Assembly (NCBI GenBank): GCA_963784995.1
Contig: CAWATZ010000002.1
Coordinates: 930,001 to 994,000 of the forward strand
DNA: 64,000 nucleotides
Direction: 5' to 3'
Source of the DNA: CAWATZ01 sp963784995
GTDB taxonomy: Bacteria > Planctomycetota > Planctomycetia > Gemmatales > Gemmataceae
Part shown: positions 40,126 through 48,170 of the stretch, piece by piece
Layout of the letters: each line of letters begins with the position of its first letter
Numbering within the stretch: position 1 is the stretch's first letter
Translations under genes and position numbers: made by a program
The notes under the pieces: model-generated
What the model was told of the DNA's origin: nothing
The model's database searches: none
The model's input: only the letters and a program-made list of their open reading frames with translations

Positions 40126-40522
40126 GGAGCGGACCCTCGGAAACACGCACTCGGGATGCGGCTTGCCACCCGGCACACCGAGGACACTCTATCAGGAACG
40201 GGGCGGGGGGAACAGCATCCTCCGAGCGCGGGTCTTCCTCATTTCGATAGCATCGTTCGCTACGAGCTGTCCGGTAACCTGCAGATCATCTTGCGTCTCG
40301 GAGTCGAATAGTCTCCGTGTTCTTCCCCCATTCCCGAGATTCGACTATGTTCGAGCGAATCCAGAAAGACTCGCAGGCGCTAGCACGCCAACGCAACGAA
40401 CCACTGGCCGAGGTCTGATGTGACCGCCGCGCACAACGCCTCGACCCGGTTCAGCAGGTGCTATCGCCCGGTCTGCTTGGCAACTCGCCAGTACACCACA
40501 AACACCATCGCTCACCAACCAG
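40126..40522. other. Intergenic, nothing recognised
   Basis: About 400 bp upstream of the toroid-like gene. I looked on both strands for coding frames, tRNA arms and palindromes and see none that can be supported. The promoter of the minus-strand toroid gene should be at its left end. Confidence 0.4.
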
Positions 40523-40606
40523 TGACCAGGGAGGGAGTTGAACCCTCACGCCACGGCGGGCACGGCCTTCTGACGACCGCGTGTCTGTCTGTTCCACCAC
40601 CTGGCC
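40523..40606 (-). tRNA. tRNA-Leu (anticodon CAG)
   Basis: On the minus strand, 84 nt fold as a class II tRNA. The acceptor is GGCCAGG pairing with CCTGGTC plus discriminator A. The D arm is GTG...CAC, and the anticodon stem CGGTC/GGCCG carries loop GTCAGAA (anticodon CAG). A long variable arm (GCCCGCCGTGGC) and T arm GAGGG-TTCAACT-CCCTC follow. The 3' CCA is not encoded. Next to it lies a second, truncated tRNA. Confidence 0.88.
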
Positions 40607-40620
40607 ATTCACGAACAGTG

Positions 40621-40660
40621 GACCGCGGAGGGAGTCGAACCCTCATCCGCTGGAGCAGTG
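40621..40660 (-). pseudogene. tRNA 3'-half remnant
   Basis: The minus strand shows a T arm (GAGGG-TTCGACT-CCCTC) and a 3' acceptor strand (CGCGGTCC), but no matching 5' half. Where the 5' half should be, a heptamer-type hairpin begins at 40655. It looks like a tRNA (possibly another Leu) cut by that repeat. Confidence 0.6.
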
Positions 40661-40760
40661 GTCAGTTGCCAGTTGTCAGTTGTCAGTTGTGGCGCTCGGA
40701 GCCAAGGGTGCTGCGCCAGTTCCTTGCCACCGCTCTTCTGGACTTACAACTGACCACTGC
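40655..40760. repeat. Short-unit tandem hairpin H1 (CAGTTGT/CAGTTGC units)
   Basis: Outer arms 40655-40668 and 40747-40760 are perfect complements (14 bp, GCAGTGGTCAGTTG). The left arm continues with tandem 7-bp units of the CAGTTGY type up to ~40690. It lies between the tRNA stub and the end of the acyl-activating enzyme gene. Confidence 0.85.
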
Positions 40761-40772
40761 CAGAAACCGTCC

Positions 40773-42274
40773 TCATCGATCCTCGACCAGGGTGACGGGA
40801 CGGTGGAGGATCTTTCCGCTCGCCGTGCGCGGCAGAGCCTGGACAACCTCGACAGACTCCGGGACTTTGAATGGCGCCAGTTCCTTCCGGCAGTGCGCCA
40901 GCAGTTCACCTTCCTCCGGCGGTGTCAGGCCAGAGCGAAGCACGACCTGGGCGTGGGGAACCTCGCCCAGGCACTGGTCGGGCCGGGCGAACGCACGGGC
41001 GCACTCGACGGCGGGGTGCGCCGCCAGCACGGCCTCCACCTCCTGGGGAAAGAACTTCATGCCCAGAACGTTGATAACCTCTTCGAGTCGCCCGCGCAGG
41101 ACCAGACAGCCGTCGGCCCCCATCTCGGCGACGTCGCCGGTGCGGAACCAGCCGCCCTGCAGGATGGCGGAGCGCGGTTTCCACGGATCGTAATAGGCGT
41201 CCACCAGCCCCGGGCCGCGCAGCAGGACCGCGCGGGCCGCAGGTCCCAGGCCGACATCCTCAAGACACAATTCATAGGCCGGGAGCACCTGCCCGACCGC
41301 CTCGGGCCGCTGCTCGGCGTGAGCCAGGTTGAGGAACGGCAGCCCGACCTCGATGATCCCGAGGGCCTGCACCACGGCCACGCCGAACCGGGCCCTGAAC
41401 GCCTCGGCCGTGGCCCGGTCGATGGCGGCCGTGGTCGAGACTGGCAGGCGCAGTTCGGGCCAGGGCCGCACGCCTGCGTGCGCTCCGGCCGGCAGGCCGG
41501 CCTGCGCTTGGGCCGGAGCAGCGGCCAGCCAGGCGTAGTGGGCCGGCGAGCCGTAAACCACCGTTCCCCCGTGGCGGCGGGCGGAGGCCAGGATGGTGCC
41601 GGCGAAGTTGTTGGGCGACAGGATAATGCCGGCCCCAAAGGAGAGATAAGAGACAATGGAAACCGCGAAATGGTAGGCCATCGACAGCAGCCACACCACG
41701 CGGTCGTTCGGCCCCAGCCGCAGGCCCTCGTTGGCGGCGTGGATGCGCTCGTGAATCGTCTCGTGCGACAGGACCACACCCTTGGCCGCCGCCGTGGTTC
41801 CGGACGTGAAACGGACGAAGGCGGCATTGACCGAGGCGAGTCCCGGCGGGCGCGAGCGCAGGGGCGTGACGGGATGCACCGCCGTCCCTGGCCAGAGCTG
41901 GACGGGAGGGCCATGCAGGTGAGGAGCGATGAAGTCGGCGGTGTCCACTGGCGAGATGACATAATCGAGAGCGACGGTCCGAAGGACGGTGGCCTTCTCG
42001 GGGTCCGCCAGTTCGACCGGGACGGGCACGACACAGGCGCCGCGGTGCCAGGCGGCATAGGTGGCCACGATGTAGGAAGGCCCACTGCGTGCGTGCAGCC
42101 CGACGCAGGCGCCAGGGCCCACCCCGCGCTCGCCAGGCGGGCGCTGGCCTGAAGGATGGCCTGGTCGAGGGCACTGTAGGACAGTACCTCCTCCGGGCAC
42201 GGACCGAGAAGGGCGGCCTGATCGGGCTGGGCCTGAGCCGTCTGGTGAAACACGTCATAGAGATTGATCGCCAT
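40773..42274 (-). CDS. Stand-alone AMP-forming acyl-activating enzyme (one frameshift)
   Basis: About 500 residues of the ANL superfamily, forming acyl-adenylates for transfer to CoA or a carrier protein. The N-terminus MAINLYDVFHQTAQAQPDQ is in one frame and the rest in another. The switch falls at a G4 run (42122-42125), where five Gs would restore ASAGVGPGACVGLHA. Core motifs: FVRFTSGTTAAAKGVVLSH (P-loop), QALGIIEVGLP (A5 region), GGWFRTGDVAEMG (A7), RLEEVINVLGMKFFPQEVE (A8) and LPRTASGKILH (A10 Lys). Its 5' end overlaps the FAD oxidoreductase gene by 20 bp, so they are coupled. It probably loads a starter acid or the free ACP at 54 kb; which substrate is unknown. Confidence 0.8.
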
Positions 42275-43496
42275 GCGAACACCCTCCCGCAACCACTTGC
42301 CCGACGGCCTGCCCCATCGCCCAGCAGCAGCCGACCACCCGGGCCGACGCCTGGGCCCAGACGTCGGCCGACAGACACTTCCCCACCGCCCAGAGGTTGG
42401 ACAGTCCCTCCAACTTCAAGGCCCGCAGCGGGACCTCGTAGTGGGTGGGCAGATACTCCAGGGACACCCCCTGCTCGCCCCACAGCTCGATCGGCCAGGC
42501 GCAACGGCAGGCGGCGTCGGCGAACTTCCGCCCCTGGAGCACGTCCTCCCGGGTCAGACAGTACTCGCCGCGAATTCGACCTCCTTCGCGCACTCCCAGC
42601 TGGCCGACCTTCTCCACCCAGGCCTCGCGGAATTCAGGCAAGCGCCGCAGATGAGCCACGACTGCCTCCCCGTCCTGGTGGGCGGCCCGGCTGATTGCCT
42701 CCTGCTTCTGCCGCCAATCCTCGGGCAGAGGGACGAACAATTTGACGTAGACCTCGTCGTCGCGGACACCGCTGTCCAACCAGGCGTGGGCGCAGGCGGG
42801 CGGCAAGCCCCCGGCAGCGGCGGCGGCCCGCAGACCCTGCACGAGCCCCACGCCTCGCGGGAAGGCCAGCGCTCCCGGTGCCACACCGCGAAGGCAGAGG
42901 ATCAGGCCGCCCGCGACAGCCTGGCCAGGACATTGGAGGAACGAGGGGCCCAGGAGGCGAACCACCTCGCCCGTGCCCGTGGCGTCGATGAGGGCGGCCG
43001 TGCGCAGGCGCAGCTCCCGGCCCTCCTGGACGACGTGGGCCTCCGCGATCCTCCGGTCATCCACCACCAGCCGGATGACGCGGGCGCTGGCGAGCAGTTC
43101 CAGATTGGGTTGCGTCGCCAGCCAGCGCCTGAGCACGGCGTGGTAGCTGTCCGGGCAGACGTTCAGTACCCACGTCCGCCCCAGACGCCGCCGGGTGGCT
43201 GGCCCTTCCCGCGACAGGGCGTGAACCAGCTCGGCGACGAGCCCGCTGTGGAGCAACTCGCCGGCCGAGTCGTACAGCCCGCCCAGGGTATGGATCAGGC
43301 AGTTGGCGACGGTGCCGCCCGGCCCGGCGGAGGCCTCGATCAGGCAGACAGGGGCGCCGGCTCTGGCGGCCGCCAGGGCCGCGGCACTGCCGGCAGCCCC
43401 GGCTCCGCACACGAGCACCACCTCCGGAAGGGATGAGGGATGAGGGATGAGGGATGAGGGATGAAACATGACCGAAGCTGGCTGTTCTGTTTTCAT
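42255..43496 (-). CDS. FAD-dependent oxidoreductase
   Basis: 413 residues. After a repeat-derived N-terminus (residues 1-24, containing FHPSSLIPHPSSL) comes the dinucleotide fold EVVLVCGAGAAGSAAALAAA with GxGxxG and the Glu of LIEASAGPGG, then a C-terminal FAD-contact region (LWAVGKCLSADVWAQASARVVGCC). It matches FAD_oxidored-type flavoproteins (PF12831) that oxidise or dehydrate diverse small molecules. Its ATG overlaps the stop of the upstream reductase domain (ATGA at 43493-43496), inside a heptamer repeat, and its 3' end overlaps the acyl-activating gene. It likely tailors the polyketide or amino product. The related fragment at 36.1-36.6 kb shows the same family elsewhere in the window. 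Confidence 0.8.
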   Translation of the reverse strand: MKTEQPASVMFHPSSLIPHPSSLPEVVLVCGAGAAGSAAALAAARAGAPVCLIEASAGPGGTVANCLIHTLGGLYDSAGELLHSGLVAELVHALSREGPATRRRLGRTWVLNVCPDSYHAVLRRWLATQPNLELLASARVIRLVVDDRRIAEAHVVQEGRELRLRTAALIDATGTGEVVRLLGPSFLQCPGQAVAGGLILCLRGVAPGALAFPRGVGLVQGLRAAAAAGGLPPACAHAWLDSGVRDDEVYVKLFVPLPEDWRQKQEAISRAAHQDGEAVVAHLRRLPEFREAWVEKVGQLGVREGGRIRGEYCLTREDVLQGRKFADAACRCAWPIELWGEQGVSLEYLPTHYEVPLRALKLEGLSNLWAVGKCLSADVWAQASARVVGCCWAMGQAVGQVVAGGCSHGDQSL

Positions 43497-43515
43497 CCCT
43501 CATCCTTCATCCCTT
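43429..43515. repeat. Heptamer hairpin H2 (GGGATGA units)
   Basis: Left arm of five GGGATGA units (43429-43465), right arm of TCATCCC/TCATCCT units (43491-43515). It spans the junction of the reductase domain and the FAD oxidoreductase and encodes the last residues of one and the first ~24 residues of the other. Confidence 0.88.
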
Positions 43516-44335
43516 TTGAGGAAGGCGTCAGCCCATGCTCCCGCGCCAGCTGGGCAATGGTGGAGACGTCCTCGCGGCGGATCGATCCGAACGAGAAGTG
43601 CCCTTTCCAGCCGCTCAGCCCGAGTAGGATCGTCTCGCCCAGGCAGCTGAACACGGTATCTGGAGGCAGGTGCCGGCCACACAGCCCGGGCGCCTGGCCG
43701 AGCGGCAGACGGACTGCCCCACCGCCGATCACCAGGACGTCGGGCCGGAGCTGGGCCACCTCCCCTGCCACGTCTGGCGGCACCCCGATGTCGCAAATCA
43801 CCACCGGCCCTGTTCCCAGATGCTCCGGGTAGATCAGCGGTCGTGCCGAACTCGATGCGCTGAAGATCACCTGGCACCCGGACAGTTGCTCCAGGTCGTC
43901 GGCCACGCGCACGGGAAAAGACTCGCCCATCTCGGCCAGCAATTGTCGATAAAGCGCCGCCCCGGTCTCCCCCGCCTGTCGTCGGCGGACGGCCTCGGTC
44001 CGCGCCAGCACCTGGGTCAGGCCGGTGAGCCGCTGCTCCGGTTCGGAGGTGATGCGCGTCCAGGCGTCCTCGACGAGGAGGGCGGCCAGCTCGTACAGCC
44101 GCGCCTGCGACCCGGGGCGGCCCACCAGCAGGATCGCCGCCGCCTCCTCCGCGATGCAGCGCGCGTAGGTGGAGGCGATGTTGCCGTAAGCCCCAACCAC
44201 ACCGACGCGAGCCGTCCCCAGGTCGATCCCGCGCTGCCGGCAACCGCCGCGCACCAGCTCCAGGCCGGTGGCGACTGTCAGGGCGTTCCCGGTCGTCAGG
44301 GCGACGTCGGGCGCGCCGCCCGGGTGGCATTGTGG
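43493..44335 (-). CDS. Megasynthase segment 4: acyl-ACP reductase (AAR)-like domain, C-terminal part
   Basis: About 280 residues in a different frame from the aminotransferase piece but continuing it: IGFGGYLSILTHNAT (other frame) joins PDVALTTGNALTVATGLEL, the order seen in cyanobacterial long-chain acyl-ACP reductases. An NAD(P) fold follows (GTARVGVVGAYGNIASTYA). Near the end, VFSCLGETILLGLSGWKGHFSFG parallels the AAR segment F-x-C-x-x-E-x-LL-x-x-x-GW..FS(W/F)G; its Cys (codon at ~43645) corresponds to the acyl-thioester nucleophile of that family. The domain would release the chain from ACP as an aldehyde. It carries a ~60-residue insertion relative to the cyanobacterial enzymes. The frameshift lies near 44315-44335. 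The stop is supplied by repeat H2. Confidence 0.72.
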   Translation of the reverse strand, partial: PQCHPGGAPDVALTTGNALTVATGLELVRGGCRQRGIDLGTARVGVVGAYGNIASTYARCIAEEAAAILLVGRPGSQARLYELAALLVEDAWTRITSEPEQRLTGLTQVLARTEAVRRRQAGETGAALYRQLLAEMGESFPVRVADDLEQLSGCQVIFSASSSARPLIYPEHLGTGPVVICDIGVPPDVAGEVAQLRPDVLVIGGGAVRLPLGQAPGLCGRHLPPDTVFSCLGETILLGLSGWKGHFSFGSIRREDVSTIAQLAREHGLTPSSKGMKDEG

Positions 44336-47300
44336 GTGAGGATCGACAGGTAGCCCCCGAAGCCAATCGCGCAAACACCCTGCTCGACGGCTGACTGCAC
44401 GGCCTCGTCGATCTTCTCGCGCAGCCAGCCGAGGTCATCGTCCCGAATGCCCTGCTCGAGCATGTCGCTGTTGATCATGAACCCCATCAGCTCCACCAGG
44501 ACGGATCGGCCCGTCGCTGACCGCACTCGAGTCCGCGCGAAGGTGCTGGGCTCGCTGACCCGGCCCAGGCCGCGGATGATCTCCTCGTGCCACTCGCGGG
44601 GGATCTCAGCCAGCGACGGGTCCCACCAGGCAAGGTCGGCCGTCTCGACAAAGTAAGTGAGGAACGCGATGCGCGGCTCGCCCGGACCCGGTTCATCGTG
44701 CGCCTGGGCTGCCTGGTTGCGGAAGTCAGCCACCGGGGCCTGAGGGAGCCGTTCCTCGGGGGAAACGAGGTGGCGGATGAGTCGGCCGGCGTTGGCGTGC
44801 CGGATGATGGTGCAAAGCTGAGTGAGGGCGGCCAGACAATGCTCCACGTCGGCGTCCGTGAGGTACGCGGACGGCTCCAGCCGGAGCGTGCTGGGGGCAG
44901 ACGTGGTCGGCATCACCCGCAGGTCGTGTTCCGCGAGCAGGTAGCCGGCGGCGAGCATGCCAAGGTAGGGCCCGGCGTGCCGCATCAGCGCGGAGGGCGA
45001 GCCCGAGGGGTCGGCCAGCTCCAGCCCCAGCAGGCAACCCCGGCCGCGCACGTCGGCGATCACTTCGGGGAAGGCCCGGGCCAGCGCCCGCAGGCGAGCG
45101 AGCAGGTCGGCGCCGCGGGCGGCGGCGCGGGCGATCAGTCCGTCGCGGTCGAGGACCTCCAGGGCGCGCAGGGCGATGAGCGCGGAGGGATCGTCGTCGG
45201 CGAAGGTTGAGGTGTGCAGCGCGCACAGCGCCGGGACGTAGCGCTCGCGATCGACGAGCAGGGCGGCGATCTTGGCGAGGCCGCCGCCCAGGCTTTTGCC
45301 CAGGGCGTAGTAATCGCCGCGCAGCCCGGCGGCCTCGGCCGCCGTGAAGGTCCCACACCGCCCCATGCCGCTCTGCACCTCATCCACGATGATGGGGAAG
45401 CCGTGCTGGTCGGCCAGCAGGCGCAGCTCGGCCAGCAGGTCCGGGGAGAGGAGCCGAACGCCGCCCTCACCCTGGATCGGCTCGACGAAGGCCCCCGCGA
45501 TCAGGCACCAGGGCCGCTGCACCAGGCAAGCCTCGCCGCGATCGGTCTCGGCGAGTTCGGTCAGGACGTGAGCCTCGCGGGCCACCGCCTCGCGCAGGCT
45601 GTGCAGGTCCTCGGTGTCCACCCGAACCACGCCGAGGCCTTCTCCGTCTTCTTTTCCCATTCGGAAATCAGGGTTGTAGCTCAGGAGACCGGCGCCGCTG
45701 GTCTTGCCATGAAACGCACGCCGCAGCGCCAGGAACGCCGGACGCCTGTTGCGGAGAGGGGCGTTGCGCTCCTCCAGCGCCGCGTGAGCAGTCGCCAGGT
45801 CGTCCGCCGCAACGCCGGCGGCTGCCAGCTGCTCGCGCAGGCCAGGTGCAAGAGGAGCGTGGCCCTGGGCGTGCAGCAGCCGGGCGAAGGCCTTGAGCCC
45901 CTGACGCTGGTGCTGCTCCACCCGGACCTGAAACTCCAGCTGCGCGTGCTTGATCGCGACCTCGATCACCTCAGCCCCCGTGCTGGCGAACGTCGTGACG
46001 TAGGAGCGACCGGTGTACTCCCCGACCCGGCGCGAGAGTTCTCGGGCCAGTTCACCGCTGAAGCGGCGGTCGGAACCCTGGACGTGGACCGGGACGTTCG
46101 CATCAAGGACAGCCCGGGCGCGGGCGACAAGGTCGGGGTGGTTGTGGCCGAAGAGCGTCGAGCCGTACCCGCCCACGAGGTCGAGGACGCGAACTTCCTC
46201 CTCGCCCCTCCGGTAGAAGAGGTAGTCCCCTCTCGCCCGGACGTAGGCCCGGTCCAGGCGCAGCGCCGCCAACCTCTCCATCAGCAGCGGTCGGGAGTGT
46301 TGGGCGAAGGTGCCCGCCTCCGCCCCGGGCAAGTCCGCTTCGACCAGCGCGGGGGCGGGCAGCGGGGGAGTTTGCGGAGAGTCGAGCGAAGGCGTCTCAT
46401 CACCCGCTCGCCGCTTCGGTGCGGGGGATGGGGGGGAGGTGGTTGCGCCACTCGCCGACCTCCGCTCGGCGATCAGCCGGGCCAGGTCTCGCAGGGTGCT
46501 GTGAGCGAACAGATCGGCCATTTCGAGATCGACTCCGAACCGCTCGCGCAGGCTGGCCTGCAACGGGAGCGCCCGAAGTGAGGTGCCGCCCAGATTGAAA
46601 AACGACTCGTCGGGATCGACTTCCTCGACCTCCAGGGCCTTCTTCCAGAGGTGCGTGAGTTCCGCACTGACCTCGGCCAGGTCCTCGGTCTTCGCCGCGA
46701 GAGAGGGCGCGGGGGCGGGGACGTCTATCCGGTAAGTGCGGCGCTCGAATGGGTAAGTCGGGAGCGGCACGCGGCGGCGCGGCTGGCCCTCCGCGAGCAG
46801 GGTCCAATCGACGATCCCACCAGCCGTGAAACACTCGGCCAGCGCCTCGAACAGCGCCTGCGTGGCGAGATCGTCCAGGGGCCGGCCCTCGGTCGAGCCG
46901 TTCTCGGAGGTCAGGCTCATGCCGGGCGGCAAGGACTGGCAGCAGCGGCGAAAGGCCTGACGGACGCTGCCCGGGAGAGCGGCGAGCCGGCGTGCCAGTT
47001 CGCCGGCAGCGCGCTCGGGGCCGGTACAGAAGATCGCCGAAGGCCGCAGCCGGACCCAGTCGCCCCAGAAGTGATGGAGGAGCAGGAGCTTGTCACTCAG
47101 GTGGTCGCGGCCACGGAACACCAGGGCCGCCCGGTACACTTCCGGCTGGCAGGCGGCGGTGGCGGTGGCGCAGAGGTCGGTGACGTCGGTGCCCTCCCCC
47201 CCGAGAGCGAGCTGGTAGCGATCCACCATACGGCGCAGGCCAGCCTCCGTGGGAGCGGCCAGGGCCAGCACCGAGATCGGACGCGGGGGGCTCGGATCGG

Positions 47301-48170
47301 CCGGGGCAGGTCCTGCCTCCAGGATGACGTGCGCGTTGGTTCCACCCAGGCCGAAACCGTTGACGCCGGCCCGGCGCGGCCCACCGGTCGTGGGCCAGGG
47401 GCGCAGGCGGTCGGCCAGGAAGAAGGGTGAGCCCTCCAGGGGCGCCTGGGGATTCGGCTGGCGCACGTCGAGGGTGGGTGCCACGACTCCGTGGCGAAGG
47501 GCCAGGATCGCGGAGAACAGACTGCCCAGGCCGGCGGCGGCCTCGGCATGGCCCATCAGCGCCTTGACCGATCCCAGTCCACAGGCTCCCGACGGCACGC
47601 CGAACGGACGGAAGGCCTCGGTGAGCCCCACGATCTCAAGAGCATCTCCCAGCAATGTGCCGGTGCCGTGCGCCTCGATGTAGCCGACGCTCGCCGGGCT
47701 GATGCCGGAGTCGCGGTAGGCCTTGCCCACCACGGCGGCGATGCCTGCCGGGCTGGCGGCGACCAGCCCCGCCTTGCGGTGGCCGTCGTGGTTGACGGCC
47801 AAGCCCTTGACCAGAGCCCAGACGGGAGTCGCCGGTGCGTTCGGCGGCGACCCGCGGCTGAAGCAGCAGGGCCGCGACACCCTCGCTGCGGGCGTAACCC
47901 GAGGCCGAGGCGTCGAACGCTCGGCAGGCGCCGTCGGGAGACAGCAGCCCGGCCTCGCGCAGCATGCGTGTGTTGTCCGGCTGGAGGATGAGGTTGACGC
48001 CGGCCACCAGGGCGAGGTCGGAGTCGCCCGCGCGGATGCTCTGGGCGGCCAGATGCAGCGCCACCAGCGCCGACGAGCAGGCCGTATCGAGGGTCAGGCT
48101 GGGAGCGGTGAAGTCGAAGAGGTAAGAAATACGGTTCGCCAGAAGCGACAGGGCGTTGCCGCTCAGCCGG
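44320..48170 (-). CDS. Megasynthase segment 3: KS2 (active-site Cys to C-terminus)-ACP3-class III aminotransferase-AAR N-terminal part
   Basis: From 48170 the KS2 active site appears (SLTLDTACSSALVALHL). After a frameshift near 47825-47835 follow VGYIEAHGTGTLLGD and KALMGHAEAAAG, so the Cys-His-His set is complete. ACP3 has FFNLGGTSLRALPLQ with its phosphopantetheine Ser. Then comes a ~500-residue PLP-dependent class III aminotransferase: DLVGGYGSTLFGHNHP, FASTGAEVIEVAIKHAQ, IIVDEVQSGMGRCGTF (Asp binding the pyridine N) and YYALGKSLGGGLAK (Schiff-base Lys). Between the PLP motifs is an extra ~80-residue helical insert. The last ~130 residues (EPRIAFLTYFVETADLAWW, RTRVRSATGRSVLVELMGF) begin the AAR-like domain. 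Fused aminotransferases next to KS-ACP occur in McyE, ItuA and MycA. Confidence 0.75.
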
